A model generated the notes under the pieces. That model saw only the letters and a program-made list of their open reading frames with translations, was not told the origin of the DNA and made no database searches. A stretch of DNA of 64,000 nucleotides from Arenicella chitinivorans (GTDB lineage Bacteria > Pseudomonadota > Gammaproteobacteria > Arenicellales > Arenicellaceae): positions 124,001 through 188,000 of the forward strand of contig NZ_BMXA01000006.1 in assembly GCF_014651515.1 (NCBI RefSeq), read 5' to 3'. Each line of letters begins with the position of its first letter. Positions within the stretch are counted from its first letter, which is position 1. Positions 54,142 through 62,695 of the stretch are shown here, in pieces. The position numbers and the translations under genes are program-made.

Positions 54142-57100
54142 TTTCTACCTCGCAAACGCTGTGCGATATTAATTTCAGGGATCGGCTCCAGGCGGAGCAG
54201 ACAGGGTAAAAGTATGAGTGTAAACAGCGTCGACACAGCCATGCCGCCGACAATCACGGTCGCCAACCCTTTGTAAATAACACTCCCGGCACCCGGTGCA
54301 ACGACCAGTGGCAACATGCCCATTAGAGACGTTAAGGTTGACATCAAAATCGGACGCATCCGAGTGAGCAAGGCTTGCCTGACTGCCGCTTCAATGTCGA
54401 GCCCATCCTGCTGCGCACGACGCGTTTCGGCGACCAGTAAAATCGCGTTATTAACCACCAGACCGAGCAAGATAATAAACCCGATCATACCCAGCAGGTC
54501 TAATGGTGTTGGGGTAATCAAATTCATCAGACGCACTGCGATCACACCACCAACAGCAGCCATCGGCAGCGAAATCATCACCAACAACGCATCTTTGGGT
54601 GACTTAAACAAAGCGGCCATCACCAAAAACAACAACACCACTGCTAAGCCAAAATTACCTTTAAGATTTGAGATTGCCCGGGTTAATGCATCTGCATCAC
54701 CGCCAAACTCAATGGTCGCATCCTGCGGTGTGATCGCACGGATCTGCGGTTCTAAGGCTGACAGAATCTCCATTGTTTCACCCAGAGCAAGATCTGGTGG
54801 TGCAGAGATATTCAACGCGATAGTACGGCGTGCATCGAGACGGAAAATCTGATTCGGCCCGACACCTGGTTCGATGCGTGCTAAATCGCCAAACGGAATA
54901 ACCGCACCGGATGGCGTCACGATTGGCATCGTTTCAAGTTGTTCTGGAACAGTCCAGTCTTGGGTCCGCAGTAAAATATCCAAGCGAGAATCCTGATGAA
55001 AAAACTCACCAAGCCACAAGCCATCACCGAAGGCTCGCAACGTTCGCGCGAGTGCTTCCCGAGTCATACCAACTTCGGCTAATCGTCGATCATCAGGGAT
55101 CAATCTCAGCTCCGGCGTCACAATCAGCGGGTCTGGGTTCATGCGAACTCGGCTGCCGGGCAAATTTTGTTGGATCAAGTCAGAGACTTCCACTGCCGAG
55201 TCATTCAAGGCAGGAAAATCCACCGACTGCAGATTAATACTGATGTTGGCACCACCACCGAAACGCCCAAACAACGACCCTTGTTGTGCGAAGGCTTGCG
55301 TGTCTGGAAACCCGGAGAGTATCTCCTGGTTAGCAATTTTCACCATTTCATCGACGCGGGACTGATCCTCAACACGAATCCCAATATTGCCGCCCCATGG
55401 CCCACTAAACAGGTAGTAGTTTTTCAAGCGCGGCTCTTTCTCTCCGCTCATATAGGGCGCGAGTCGCTCGACCACGATCTCGGCAAATTCTCTTTTTACG
55501 ACGTCCGCACTGGCACCGGAAGGAAACGAGATAAACGCATCAACCGCATCTCGCTTTACCGGTGGCAGGTAATTTAATTGTGGCCACAAGAGCCAGCCGA
55601 GCAGAATCGGCAATACCGTCAAACTACCAATCCAGCACCAGCGTTTTCGCGCACTATTGGTCAGACGCATGAGCCCATTGACAAACCCCGTCCACCGGCT
55701 GTGATCCTCAGCTGAAGCTGTTGGGTTGCCTGGGCGTAAGAAGTGCGCCGCTGCCGCTGGCAATATAAATAACGCCACGAGAAAGCTAAATGCCACCGCA
55801 ATCGCGATGGTGAGAGCTAGGTCAGCGAACAACTGACCTTCAACATCCTCGAAGAATACGATAGGTACAAAGATCACAATCGTGGTGAGTGTCGATGCTA
55901 ACAGTGCGCCACCAACACTACGGACAGAGTTCATCGCCGCTTGGGCAGCCGCAACGCCCTTATCCACCTGTCGCACGTAATTTTCCAAGATCACAATCGC
56001 CGCGTCCAACACCATGCCAGTGGCAAACGCCAGCCCTGCCAGCGAGATCACATTAATGCTACGACCAAAAATATTCAGAACCACAAAGGTGGACAACAAA
56101 CTGATTGGTATCGCCGCCGCGATCAATAAGGTGGCACGCAGCCGGCGCACAAACAGCCACAGTGAACCGACGGCGAGGAGAATACCGATTCCCATGTTTT
56201 CAGTGAGTAGAGCAATTGCCCGCTTGATAAACACCGACGGATCAAAACTCTTCTCTAGGGTAATGCCATATTGACTAGGCAATGTTTCATTCAGCGCGTC
56301 CATCCGCTTCAGAACCGCGTCTATCGCCGCCAGTGTATTGCCACCCGGTTGGCGCACCAATTGCATACCCAGCGCTGGATGACCATTCTGGTAAATAACA
56401 CCTTGAGCTTCATCCGGACCCACGCGGACCTGTGCGATGTCGCCCAAACGAACGGGGGCACCATTACGCCATGTGATAATAGTCTCAGACAGTTTATCGG
56501 CTGCATACCGCCCCTCAAATCGCAGCGTGAAGTCTCGTCGTCCGACTTCGATTTTACCGCCACTGACATCACTGGAGCGGTTTAATACCGCCGCGATCGA
56601 CTCAATGGAAATACCCAACTGAGCAGTTAAAAACGGATCGAACTCCACGCTAACAATACGCTCACCGGTATTTTGGTTAACGTCAACACTGCCGACGCCT
56701 TCGATATTCTCGAAATCCGGCGCGATGTTTTTTTGCACAAACTCACGCAGATCCTCGCTATCGACAATGGATTCAGGCGAATGCTGCACGAACAGATAAA
56801 TCAGCGTGTCGCCAGAACCACCGCCACCGTTACGAAAAATCTGCGGTCGGTCCGCGTCGGCGGGTAACCCTCGCACTCGTTGAAGACGACTGGAAACCTC
56901 TGTGAACACCTGATCCATATCGGTCCCGAGCTCAAACTCCATATTCACCCAAGCATTGGCTGTATTCGAGAACGAGCGTAGTTCGGTCATGCCGGTAATG
57001 CCCCGCAGTTCTCGCTCAATCGGTTCGACCACCTCACTCTCGATTTCACGCGGGCTGGCTGCGCGCCAGGAAACTTGGACCGCTAATACTGGGCGCTCAA

Positions 57101-57218
57101 TCGATGGCAGCAGCTGAATCGGCAACTTTTGGACGGACACGAAACCCAACAACATCAAGAGGCAGATCATCGCTGCCATGATTGCCGGGTTATCAATAAA
57201 AAAACGCGTGATTTTCAC
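54120..57218 (-). CDS. RND efflux permease with altered proton-relay residues
   Basis: 1032 residues, 12 membrane segments, typical RND opening (FFIDNPAIMAAMICLLMLLG) and periplasmic docking loops. In TM4, where AcrB has Asp-Asp, it reads GMVLDAAIVILEN (Asp-Ala); in TM10, where AcrB has Lys, it reads GLVVNNAILLV (Asn-Asn). Such variants exist in several RND subfamilies, so it is probably active but belongs to another branch than the downstream pump. First gene of the pump cluster, followed by its own adaptor. Confidence 0.9.
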   Translation of the reverse strand: MKITRFFIDNPAIMAAMICLLMLLGFVSVQKLPIQLLPSIERPVLAVQVSWRAASPREIESEVVEPIERELRGITGMTELRSFSNTANAWVNMEFELGTDMDQVFTEVSSRLQRVRGLPADADRPQIFRNGGGGSGDTLIYLFVQHSPESIVDSEDLREFVQKNIAPDFENIEGVGSVDVNQNTGERIVSVEFDPFLTAQLGISIESIAAVLNRSSDVSGGKIEVGRRDFTLRFEGRYAADKLSETIITWRNGAPVRLGDIAQVRVGPDEAQGVIYQNGHPALGMQLVRQPGGNTLAAIDAVLKRMDALNETLPSQYGITLEKSFDPSVFIKRAIALLTENMGIGILLAVGSLWLFVRRLRATLLIAAAIPISLLSTFVVLNIFGRSINVISLAGLAFATGMVLDAAIVILENYVRQVDKGVAAAQAAMNSVRSVGGALLASTLTTIVIFVPIVFFEDVEGQLFADLALTIAIAVAFSFLVALFILPAAAAHFLRPGNPTASAEDHSRWTGFVNGLMRLTNSARKRWCWIGSLTVLPILLGWLLWPQLNYLPPVKRDAVDAFISFPSGASADVVKREFAEIVVERLAPYMSGEKEPRLKNYYLFSGPWGGNIGIRVEDQSRVDEMVKIANQEILSGFPDTQAFAQQGSLFGRFGGGANISINLQSVDFPALNDSAVEVSDLIQQNLPGSRVRMNPDPLIVTPELRLIPDDRRLAEVGMTREALARTLRAFGDGLWLGEFFHQDSRLDILLRTQDWTVPEQLETMPIVTPSGAVIPFGDLARIEPGVGPNQIFRLDARRTIALNISAPPDLALGETMEILSALEPQIRAITPQDATIEFGGDADALTRAISNLKGNFGLAVVLLFLVMAALFKSPKDALLVMISLPMAAVGGVIAVRLMNLITPTPLDLLGMIGFIILLGLVVNNAILLVAETRRAQQDGLDIEAAVRQALLTRMRPILMSTLTSLMGMLPLVVAPGAGSVIYKGLATVIVGGMAVSTLFTLILLPCLLRLEPIPEINIAQRLRGRKWIKAQS

Positions 57219-57429
57219 GGTGCTGACCTTTAGTGTTACCTGGCGACTCTAGATTGAATCCGTGCACATACATCAAAGCATCGACGCTACGAGCATGCAC
57301 TCATCCAACTGGCGGCCATGTTATTTGTTTCGCACAAGCTGTCGTGCGACCCGAGACCTTTTTCAACCGGTCCTTGCTGAATTAGATGCTCGGCGGATAC
57401 AAAAGGTTGCATTTTTTTGTGGCTCAGAC

Positions 57430-57458
57430 AAAAAAAAAGACTCAACCAGGGTTGAGCC
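57430..57458 (-). terminator. rho-independent terminator after the cytochrome gene
   Basis: On the minus strand CTCAACC pairs with GGTTGAG and is followed by nine Ts. It lies about 40 bp past the stop of the diheme cytochrome gene and ends the four-gene cassette. Confidence 0.8.
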
Positions 57459-57496
57459 TTTAATGAGCAACATTCTCGAATCGCGTCGCTACAGGG

Positions 57497-58489
57497 TCAG
57501 GGAGATAACTTCGTTAAGGTACAGTCCCTTGGCATTGGTTTCTTGTTTACACACTCTTCCAATTCCTTCACGGCCGCTTTCGCACCTGCAGCATCGATGC
57601 CCATCATTCCCACCATAAAATCATGATATCCCGATTTGGTTGGGCTCGGGCACTTGCCTGACTTCAGCGGGCTGTAACAACCGGAAGTTCTGGATTCGCG
57701 CAAACTCATGAGACTGCCGGCGGCCAGATAATTTACCATCCCTATACGCTTTTTCGGGGTTATCCCTAACGACTCATAGGCACCGATAGAGTGACACAAG
57801 GTACAGTCGTTACCCTTGCGGTCAACATCGTAGACCTTAAAATGATCATGCAGCACCTTGTAGCTGTGTTTACCTGGTTTACGGCGATATACGTCCGGCA
57901 AGATCACCTTATTCGCACCGTCTTTGACATCGGCATAATGCGGACTGCGCACGAAAGGTCCGTTAGAGTGACACGACGTGCAAAAATCCGGTTTCTCATT
58001 CCAAAATTTGCCGCCGGTATCTTTGTTGGGCGCCGGTATCGATTTACCCGACGTATCACCGAGGTGCTGATAAAAACACGTATTGCCTGTTTTGGGATCA
58101 TGTTGGATTACCGCAATATCGTAGTAGCTGTCGGTCTTGTCGTTTTTATAGGTATTTTTGCCATCCGGCTTCTTGCGACAGGAATAAAGTATTTCTACTC
58201 CGTCCGTGTTGCCTTTTGCTAACTGGCCCAGCGTGCTCTGATACACACAACGACTGTATAAATCCTCCGGCTTTGAGCAATGACCTTGTGCATCGATAGT
58301 TTTGGGAACAATCGAGCCATCGCCCTTGCAAGAGAATGCGGGTACCGCAACGGGAATCGCTTCACACTTCTTGATTCTTTGATCATGCGTTTCCGAGTGA
58401 GCGAAACTGATGACGATTCCCCAAGCAACGATGGTCCGAAGGAGCACACGCCATAAAATAATTAAAAATCCATTAATTTGCCGATCCAT
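57497..58489 (-). CDS. secreted diheme c-type cytochrome-like protein
   Basis: 330 residues with an N-terminal hydrophobic signal (VLLRTIVAWGIVISFAHS). Two CxxCH heme-attachment sites are visible, at 170-174 (CTSCH) and 229-233 (CTLCH), 59 residues apart. Several further cysteines (42, 54, 71, 81, 104, 138, 271, 280, 313, 323) may form disulfides. It resembles periplasmic cytochromes but matches no enzyme I know. Its ATG shares a base with the preceding stop (TAATG), so it is translationally coupled to the paralogue cassette; an electron-transfer partner role is inferred. Confidence 0.75.
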   Translation of the reverse strand: MDRQINGFLIILWRVLLRTIVAWGIVISFAHSETHDQRIKKCEAIPVAVPAFSCKGDGSIVPKTIDAQGHCSKPEDLYSRCVYQSTLGQLAKGNTDGVEILYSCRKKPDGKNTYKNDKTDSYYDIAVIQHDPKTGNTCFYQHLGDTSGKSIPAPNKDTGGKFWNEKPDFCTSCHSNGPFVRSPHYADVKDGANKVILPDVYRRKPGKHSYKVLHDHFKVYDVDRKGNDCTLCHSIGAYESLGITPKKRIGMVNYLAAGSLMSLRESRTSGCYSPLKSGKCPSPTKSGYHDFMVGMMGIDAAGAKAAVKELEECVNKKPMPRDCTLTKLSP

Positions 58490-60450
58490 TACTCTTCCTC
58501 CGGAAGTTCATCCGCAAAGATAAACTCCGCATTTCCTTGAATATCAGTCCGTTTTAATTGCACATTACCGCGCTTCAGCCAGGAAATATCGTACAAATAA
58601 CCATAGTCATTCGGCTCGTGCGCGTATCGAATCGTCTTAGATAACGTTCCGTCACCCGTGGTTTTCAACGACACAGATTGCGTATCTTGTTTCCCAAACA
58701 GATCAGACTTGAATTCCACAGTCGCTAAGCGCACACCAGCATCACTAAATACGGCGGGGTCAGCCTCGACCACCACTTCGCGGTATTGATGCGGTGGCAC
58801 CACAGGAATGATGAAATCGTTCGTCGACTGCCAATCTGAACTCCAGCTTGCACCGCCATATAAGTTCCAATTGATTCGGTACTCATAATCGAGCCAACGC
58901 GCACGATCCTGATCGCCGTGGTAGCCGTACTTCATAGTGAAATTATTTGCCGCTTGATTAAAGTTCTGCTGATTAATCTTGAGCTCCTCCACGTGCTTAA
59001 ACCCGTCTTGATGGGTTTTGCGGATCTGCACCGTTACAAAGTTCACAAACTTGTCAAAATCTGCCGAGTCCTGGCCATCCAGTTGCACCAGTATTTCGCG
59101 GATCTTATACGCCGGATCATTCAGATTGATCACACGAAAATGACTGGGGTCATTAAACATCCGCTTACCAAAGCCACCGATATTTTCATCGAATCGCATC
59201 GACTGCGTGTCGGTGGTCCATTTTTTAAAGTTCAACTCGAACTTACCGGATTTCTTGAATTGCTTTTTTCGATAACTAGCCAATAGCGCAAAACTCGGTG
59301 GCGTTTTAAGGTTCGCTTTACTTGGCGCTGGGACGGCACCGCTGGGGCCAGATTGGTCTGGATTGCCTTCTTGCGGCTTTGCATCCTCGTCAGACTTGCC
59401 GTCTGTGTTGTAGTCTTCTTTTGCGATCTCAGCCAGAAACGGCCAGGTTTCACCGTGCCGCTCGAGTCGCTTTCGGTCCTCGGCTACGCGCTGCAACTCG
59501 GCCTTATTCTCCGCCGCTATACGATCACGAACATCAGCATTAAACTGATCCGCACGGTCAAAATTACTGAACGCATTGGGATCGTCTTGTAACGTCGCCA
59601 GCGTAGTTGGGTCGTTGTCCTGTTCAAACATCTGTGCTGCCAGCTTGCCATACGCCATTTCCCACAGTCGATCCAGCTTGGCATCCTCGCCTTTGACCTC
59701 CAGTTCTATGGCGCCAGTGTCCTTCAGCTCTTTCATAATGTTTTGAATATCAACGCCCAGATAATCCGTCCGCAAACCAACATTCAGTGCTTTGTTTTTC
59801 GCGATACGTTCCCACCAAGCGGTCATCCTGGCTTCATACGGGTTCCGATAACCGGCAATAATCATTTCGAAACTCACATTGATATTGCTAGCCGACTGCT
59901 TAAAGGACTCCCAGAGTATGGTCGCACCCGTCTTGGTCAAGCGGATGGAAACCGCAGCTTTGTGCCCTTCCATCACTGGCGCTTTACCAAGTCCCAAAAC
60001 GCGCTTCGCCCAATCGCCGTCCTCCTGTTGGAATTCCGAAACCAACGCAAAGGTACCCGACCGATAACTCAACGGACCGATTACCTTCGCACCTGGCACC
60101 TTCTGCTGTAACTCCGATTGCGCGCGCTGCACGGTTTGATCTGGCACCTCAAAATTCACCAGAAAGGTCACCAACCCGCCGCCGTCGACATTTTGGATTC
60201 CGCCGTCGCCACTACCAGCATCGTCATTCACAAACTTCAGAAAACTGAACTGTTTTTTACCGTCAGCGCCTTCCGGGATCGCAATTTTATCGGGCATGTA
60301 CACATACGACTTCGTGTCACCGTATAGCGGGAACAGCTTGAGGCCTGCTGCCGACTGCATTTGGTCCAGCAAAATCTCCTGCGCCTGCGCCGACTGGGTA
60401 CCAAGCATTAAACTCATCGCCATCATCCATAAATAGAGTATTCGTCTCAT
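58489..60450 (-). CDS. secreted protein of an unrecognised family (paralogue 3)
   Basis: 653 residues with a clean signal peptide (LWMMAMSLMLGTQSAQA-QEI). The N-terminal part looks beta-rich (GGGLVTFLVNFEVPDQTVQ). A middle part AAVSIRLTKTGATILWESF, SFEMIIAGYRNPYEA is shared with the gene at 62696; a charged, low-complexity linker follows near 330-390. The C-terminal third (QFKKSGKFELNF, YKIREILVQLDGQD, HQYREVVVEADP, FADELPE) again matches paralogue 1. No enzyme motif seen. It is 14 bp after its upstream paralogue and coupled to the cytochrome gene. Confidence 0.75.
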   Translation of the reverse strand: MRRILYLWMMAMSLMLGTQSAQAQEILLDQMQSAAGLKLFPLYGDTKSYVYMPDKIAIPEGADGKKQFSFLKFVNDDAGSGDGGIQNVDGGGLVTFLVNFEVPDQTVQRAQSELQQKVPGAKVIGPLSYRSGTFALVSEFQQEDGDWAKRVLGLGKAPVMEGHKAAVSIRLTKTGATILWESFKQSASNINVSFEMIIAGYRNPYEARMTAWWERIAKNKALNVGLRTDYLGVDIQNIMKELKDTGAIELEVKGEDAKLDRLWEMAYGKLAAQMFEQDNDPTTLATLQDDPNAFSNFDRADQFNADVRDRIAAENKAELQRVAEDRKRLERHGETWPFLAEIAKEDYNTDGKSDEDAKPQEGNPDQSGPSGAVPAPSKANLKTPPSFALLASYRKKQFKKSGKFELNFKKWTTDTQSMRFDENIGGFGKRMFNDPSHFRVINLNDPAYKIREILVQLDGQDSADFDKFVNFVTVQIRKTHQDGFKHVEELKINQQNFNQAANNFTMKYGYHGDQDRARWLDYEYRINWNLYGGASWSSDWQSTNDFIIPVVPPHQYREVVVEADPAVFSDAGVRLATVEFKSDLFGKQDTQSVSLKTTGDGTLSKTIRYAHEPNDYGYLYDISWLKRGNVQLKRTDIQGNAEFIFADELPEEE

Positions 60451-60464
60451 GGTGTTCTCCTGCC

Positions 60465-62660
60465 TTACTCGTCGGAATCTAGGTCGACCAGCGCAGTAAC
60501 CTCCTCCAACAACTCTTTGATTTGAGGCACTTTCTCGCGTAATTCTTGCAACGTGTCGCGCGGTAACCCCGAGAGACTCGCGAACACGAAGTCGTCTTCT
60601 AGCGTTTGCCAGCGGGTCGAAAATTTGCCTTTGTCACGGTGCGTCAACACCACTTTGTATTCGACAGACGGATCGTTTTTATCCACATACAAGGTGTGCT
60701 CGATATAGGGTTCGCCTTTCGCGACTCGAAAGCGCGCGGTTTCGGTGCGTTCTTCGCCGTAGCGTTTATGTCGCAGCACCACATCGGCCCCACGCACACC
60801 AGCGCGCTCCATCTCGTCCAGGTCGGCTTCCACGTCGATGCGACGCAAGGTGATTGGCGGCACTAAGGTAACGGCCATTTCACTGGCGCACTTCTCGCGT
60901 GGATTTGTCGGCCATTTACCACCACCTTTCAAGCTCCATGATTCGATGTATTTGAATACGCAGCTCCGATCCATCACATTCTGGCCTTGCGTGGCAAAAC
61001 TGAATTCTTTAAGAATTCCACCTTCGGACACGTCCGTGCGAGTAAACACGTCGTCGTCTGTGAAGGGTGTCCCTTGGAATGGCACGACGATTTTAACCGC
61101 CGCGTTGTTCACCATATTCGACTCAAATAATTCGAGTGCCTCGGTATCCAGATCTACCGTAATCTTTCCACGTTTAAAGAACGGGTCGTTCAATAACACT
61201 TCGTCAAACACTTGATCCTTATGCTGGCGTAGCAAACCACCAATGTTGCCAGTCATCGAATGCGTCTTATACAAGGCCACGCCCTTCTCGATCTTTAACG
61301 TGATTACGCCCGTCTGTCGCGACTGTTTGCGCTTCATTGTGAACACTTCGTATTTATCTACACTGGGGTCCTTGACCTCTTTCTTCTCCTGTTGCGCTTC
61401 TTGTGCAGCTCGCAACTCATCATTGGTCATAAACGTCTTCTGCATATTGGTGAAGCTTTCCATCGCCATGTTCATCAAGCTGCTTTCAATTGCAGAGACA
61501 TCAGCATCCGGCAAGTTCTGATCGATCTTAATTTGCACCGCCCCGAGCGTCACCAGCGTGTCGTAAGCCTCTTCGAGTTGTTTTTTACTAACGCGCACGG
61601 TTTTGGTTTGCTTCTTAATGCTGCCAAAGATCCCAATTGGGGTTAGCCAACCTTTGACCTTCCAGTTGGTTTGCTTCTGACTGTCTTTGGTACGTAAACT
61701 GCATTCTGCGGCTTCGTTGATTTTATCCAGATCAATACGTACTTCACCTTTGTACGCTGGCGTTTTGACGATGTAATCGTACGCAAAGGTAACCGACAAA
61801 TCAGACGTTGGATTCTCAAACGTGGTTTCCATCAGTTGCGCGCCGAGGCTTGATAAACGGCCAGCCACGGCAGCTTTCGCGCCGGGAAAGCTGGGCGCAC
61901 GCCCTGAGGTAAGTACGCCACTGGGCGCAAAACCTTCATCGGACAATGTACCTGACGTCACAATGAAATTGTCGGTTTGTTTAGACGGTTCAAGATCAAC
62001 CATACCTTTCAGGACGGCGCCAGACACAGCGTCTTTGAGTGCAGCTTCCAGTTCCTTTTCTTCGTCAGGGGTTAGCCCATACGTCACCATCACATGAAAA
62101 ATACCACCTTCAGCCGAATTCTTACCTTCGGCTTCATCAGTAATGAACTTTACAAAGGTCGCTTCGGGCAATGTGGCCGACTTCATTGCCACGCGAGGTT
62201 CGGCAGGCAAGTAATACCATCCTTTAGGCTTGCCGATACGCGCCCAGTAAGGACGAAACGCAATTTGTTTCACCTTAGGAGTCTTCTTTGCCCATGCTGG
62301 TTTTATAGTTTGGTTTGAGCGTGCTTTGGCTTGCTGTTTGGGTGCTATCCGTTGGTTGTATTCTGCTTCCAAACGCAAACAAGGATCACCCGTGGCTGGC
62401 TTGGTAGCGACCTTCTGCTTTCTGGGCAATATATTGCCTGGACGTATCGGGCCGCTATCGACCGCTTCTGGGTAGACGCGAATTGTGCGGCCACTTTTTA
62501 GGACGAAATCCATATAGCCTCCCATCTGCACCGCGGCAGACGCCGTTTGCATGGCGCTTGCAAACGCGACGAACAATGCCCCGCACAATAATGCGAAAAA
62601 AATACTAAACCGGCGTGCTTGACCCGCTCGCGTACTTGTTGGATAAGTTGGCGTTTTCAT
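60465..62660 (-). CDS. secreted protein of an unrecognised family (paralogue 2)
   Basis: 731 residues with an N-terminal signal (FSIFFALLCGALFVAFASAM). It shares the layout of both neighbours: a N-terminal beta region (FVKFITDEAEG, GGIFHVMVTYGL), a middle region (AAVAGRLSSLGAQLMETTFE, DLSVTFAYDYIV), and a C-terminal region with RQTGVITLKIEKG, GNIGGLL, ITLRRIDVEADLDEMERAGV and VFASLSGLP. Similarity to the other two is weaker, mainly in order of segments. A basic Lys-rich stretch (about 85-130) is unique to it. Function unknown. Confidence 0.75.
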   Translation of the reverse strand: MKTPTYPTSTRAGQARRFSIFFALLCGALFVAFASAMQTASAAVQMGGYMDFVLKSGRTIRVYPEAVDSGPIRPGNILPRKQKVATKPATGDPCLRLEAEYNQRIAPKQQAKARSNQTIKPAWAKKTPKVKQIAFRPYWARIGKPKGWYYLPAEPRVAMKSATLPEATFVKFITDEAEGKNSAEGGIFHVMVTYGLTPDEEKELEAALKDAVSGAVLKGMVDLEPSKQTDNFIVTSGTLSDEGFAPSGVLTSGRAPSFPGAKAAVAGRLSSLGAQLMETTFENPTSDLSVTFAYDYIVKTPAYKGEVRIDLDKINEAAECSLRTKDSQKQTNWKVKGWLTPIGIFGSIKKQTKTVRVSKKQLEEAYDTLVTLGAVQIKIDQNLPDADVSAIESSLMNMAMESFTNMQKTFMTNDELRAAQEAQQEKKEVKDPSVDKYEVFTMKRKQSRQTGVITLKIEKGVALYKTHSMTGNIGGLLRQHKDQVFDEVLLNDPFFKRGKITVDLDTEALELFESNMVNNAAVKIVVPFQGTPFTDDDVFTRTDVSEGGILKEFSFATQGQNVMDRSCVFKYIESWSLKGGGKWPTNPREKCASEMAVTLVPPITLRRIDVEADLDEMERAGVRGADVVLRHKRYGEERTETARFRVAKGEPYIEHTLYVDKNDPSVEYKVVLTHRDKGKFSTRWQTLEDDFVFASLSGLPRDTLQELREKVPQIKELLEEVTALVDLDSDE

Positions 62661-62695
62661 AATGACAATCTCCTTGGGTTAATCCCTTACGTTTT

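Noticed and set aside
57262..57618. 118-codon plus-strand ORF after the RND operon
   Set aside because: It runs through the cytochrome terminator and into the cytochrome gene in antisense and has no protein-like features.
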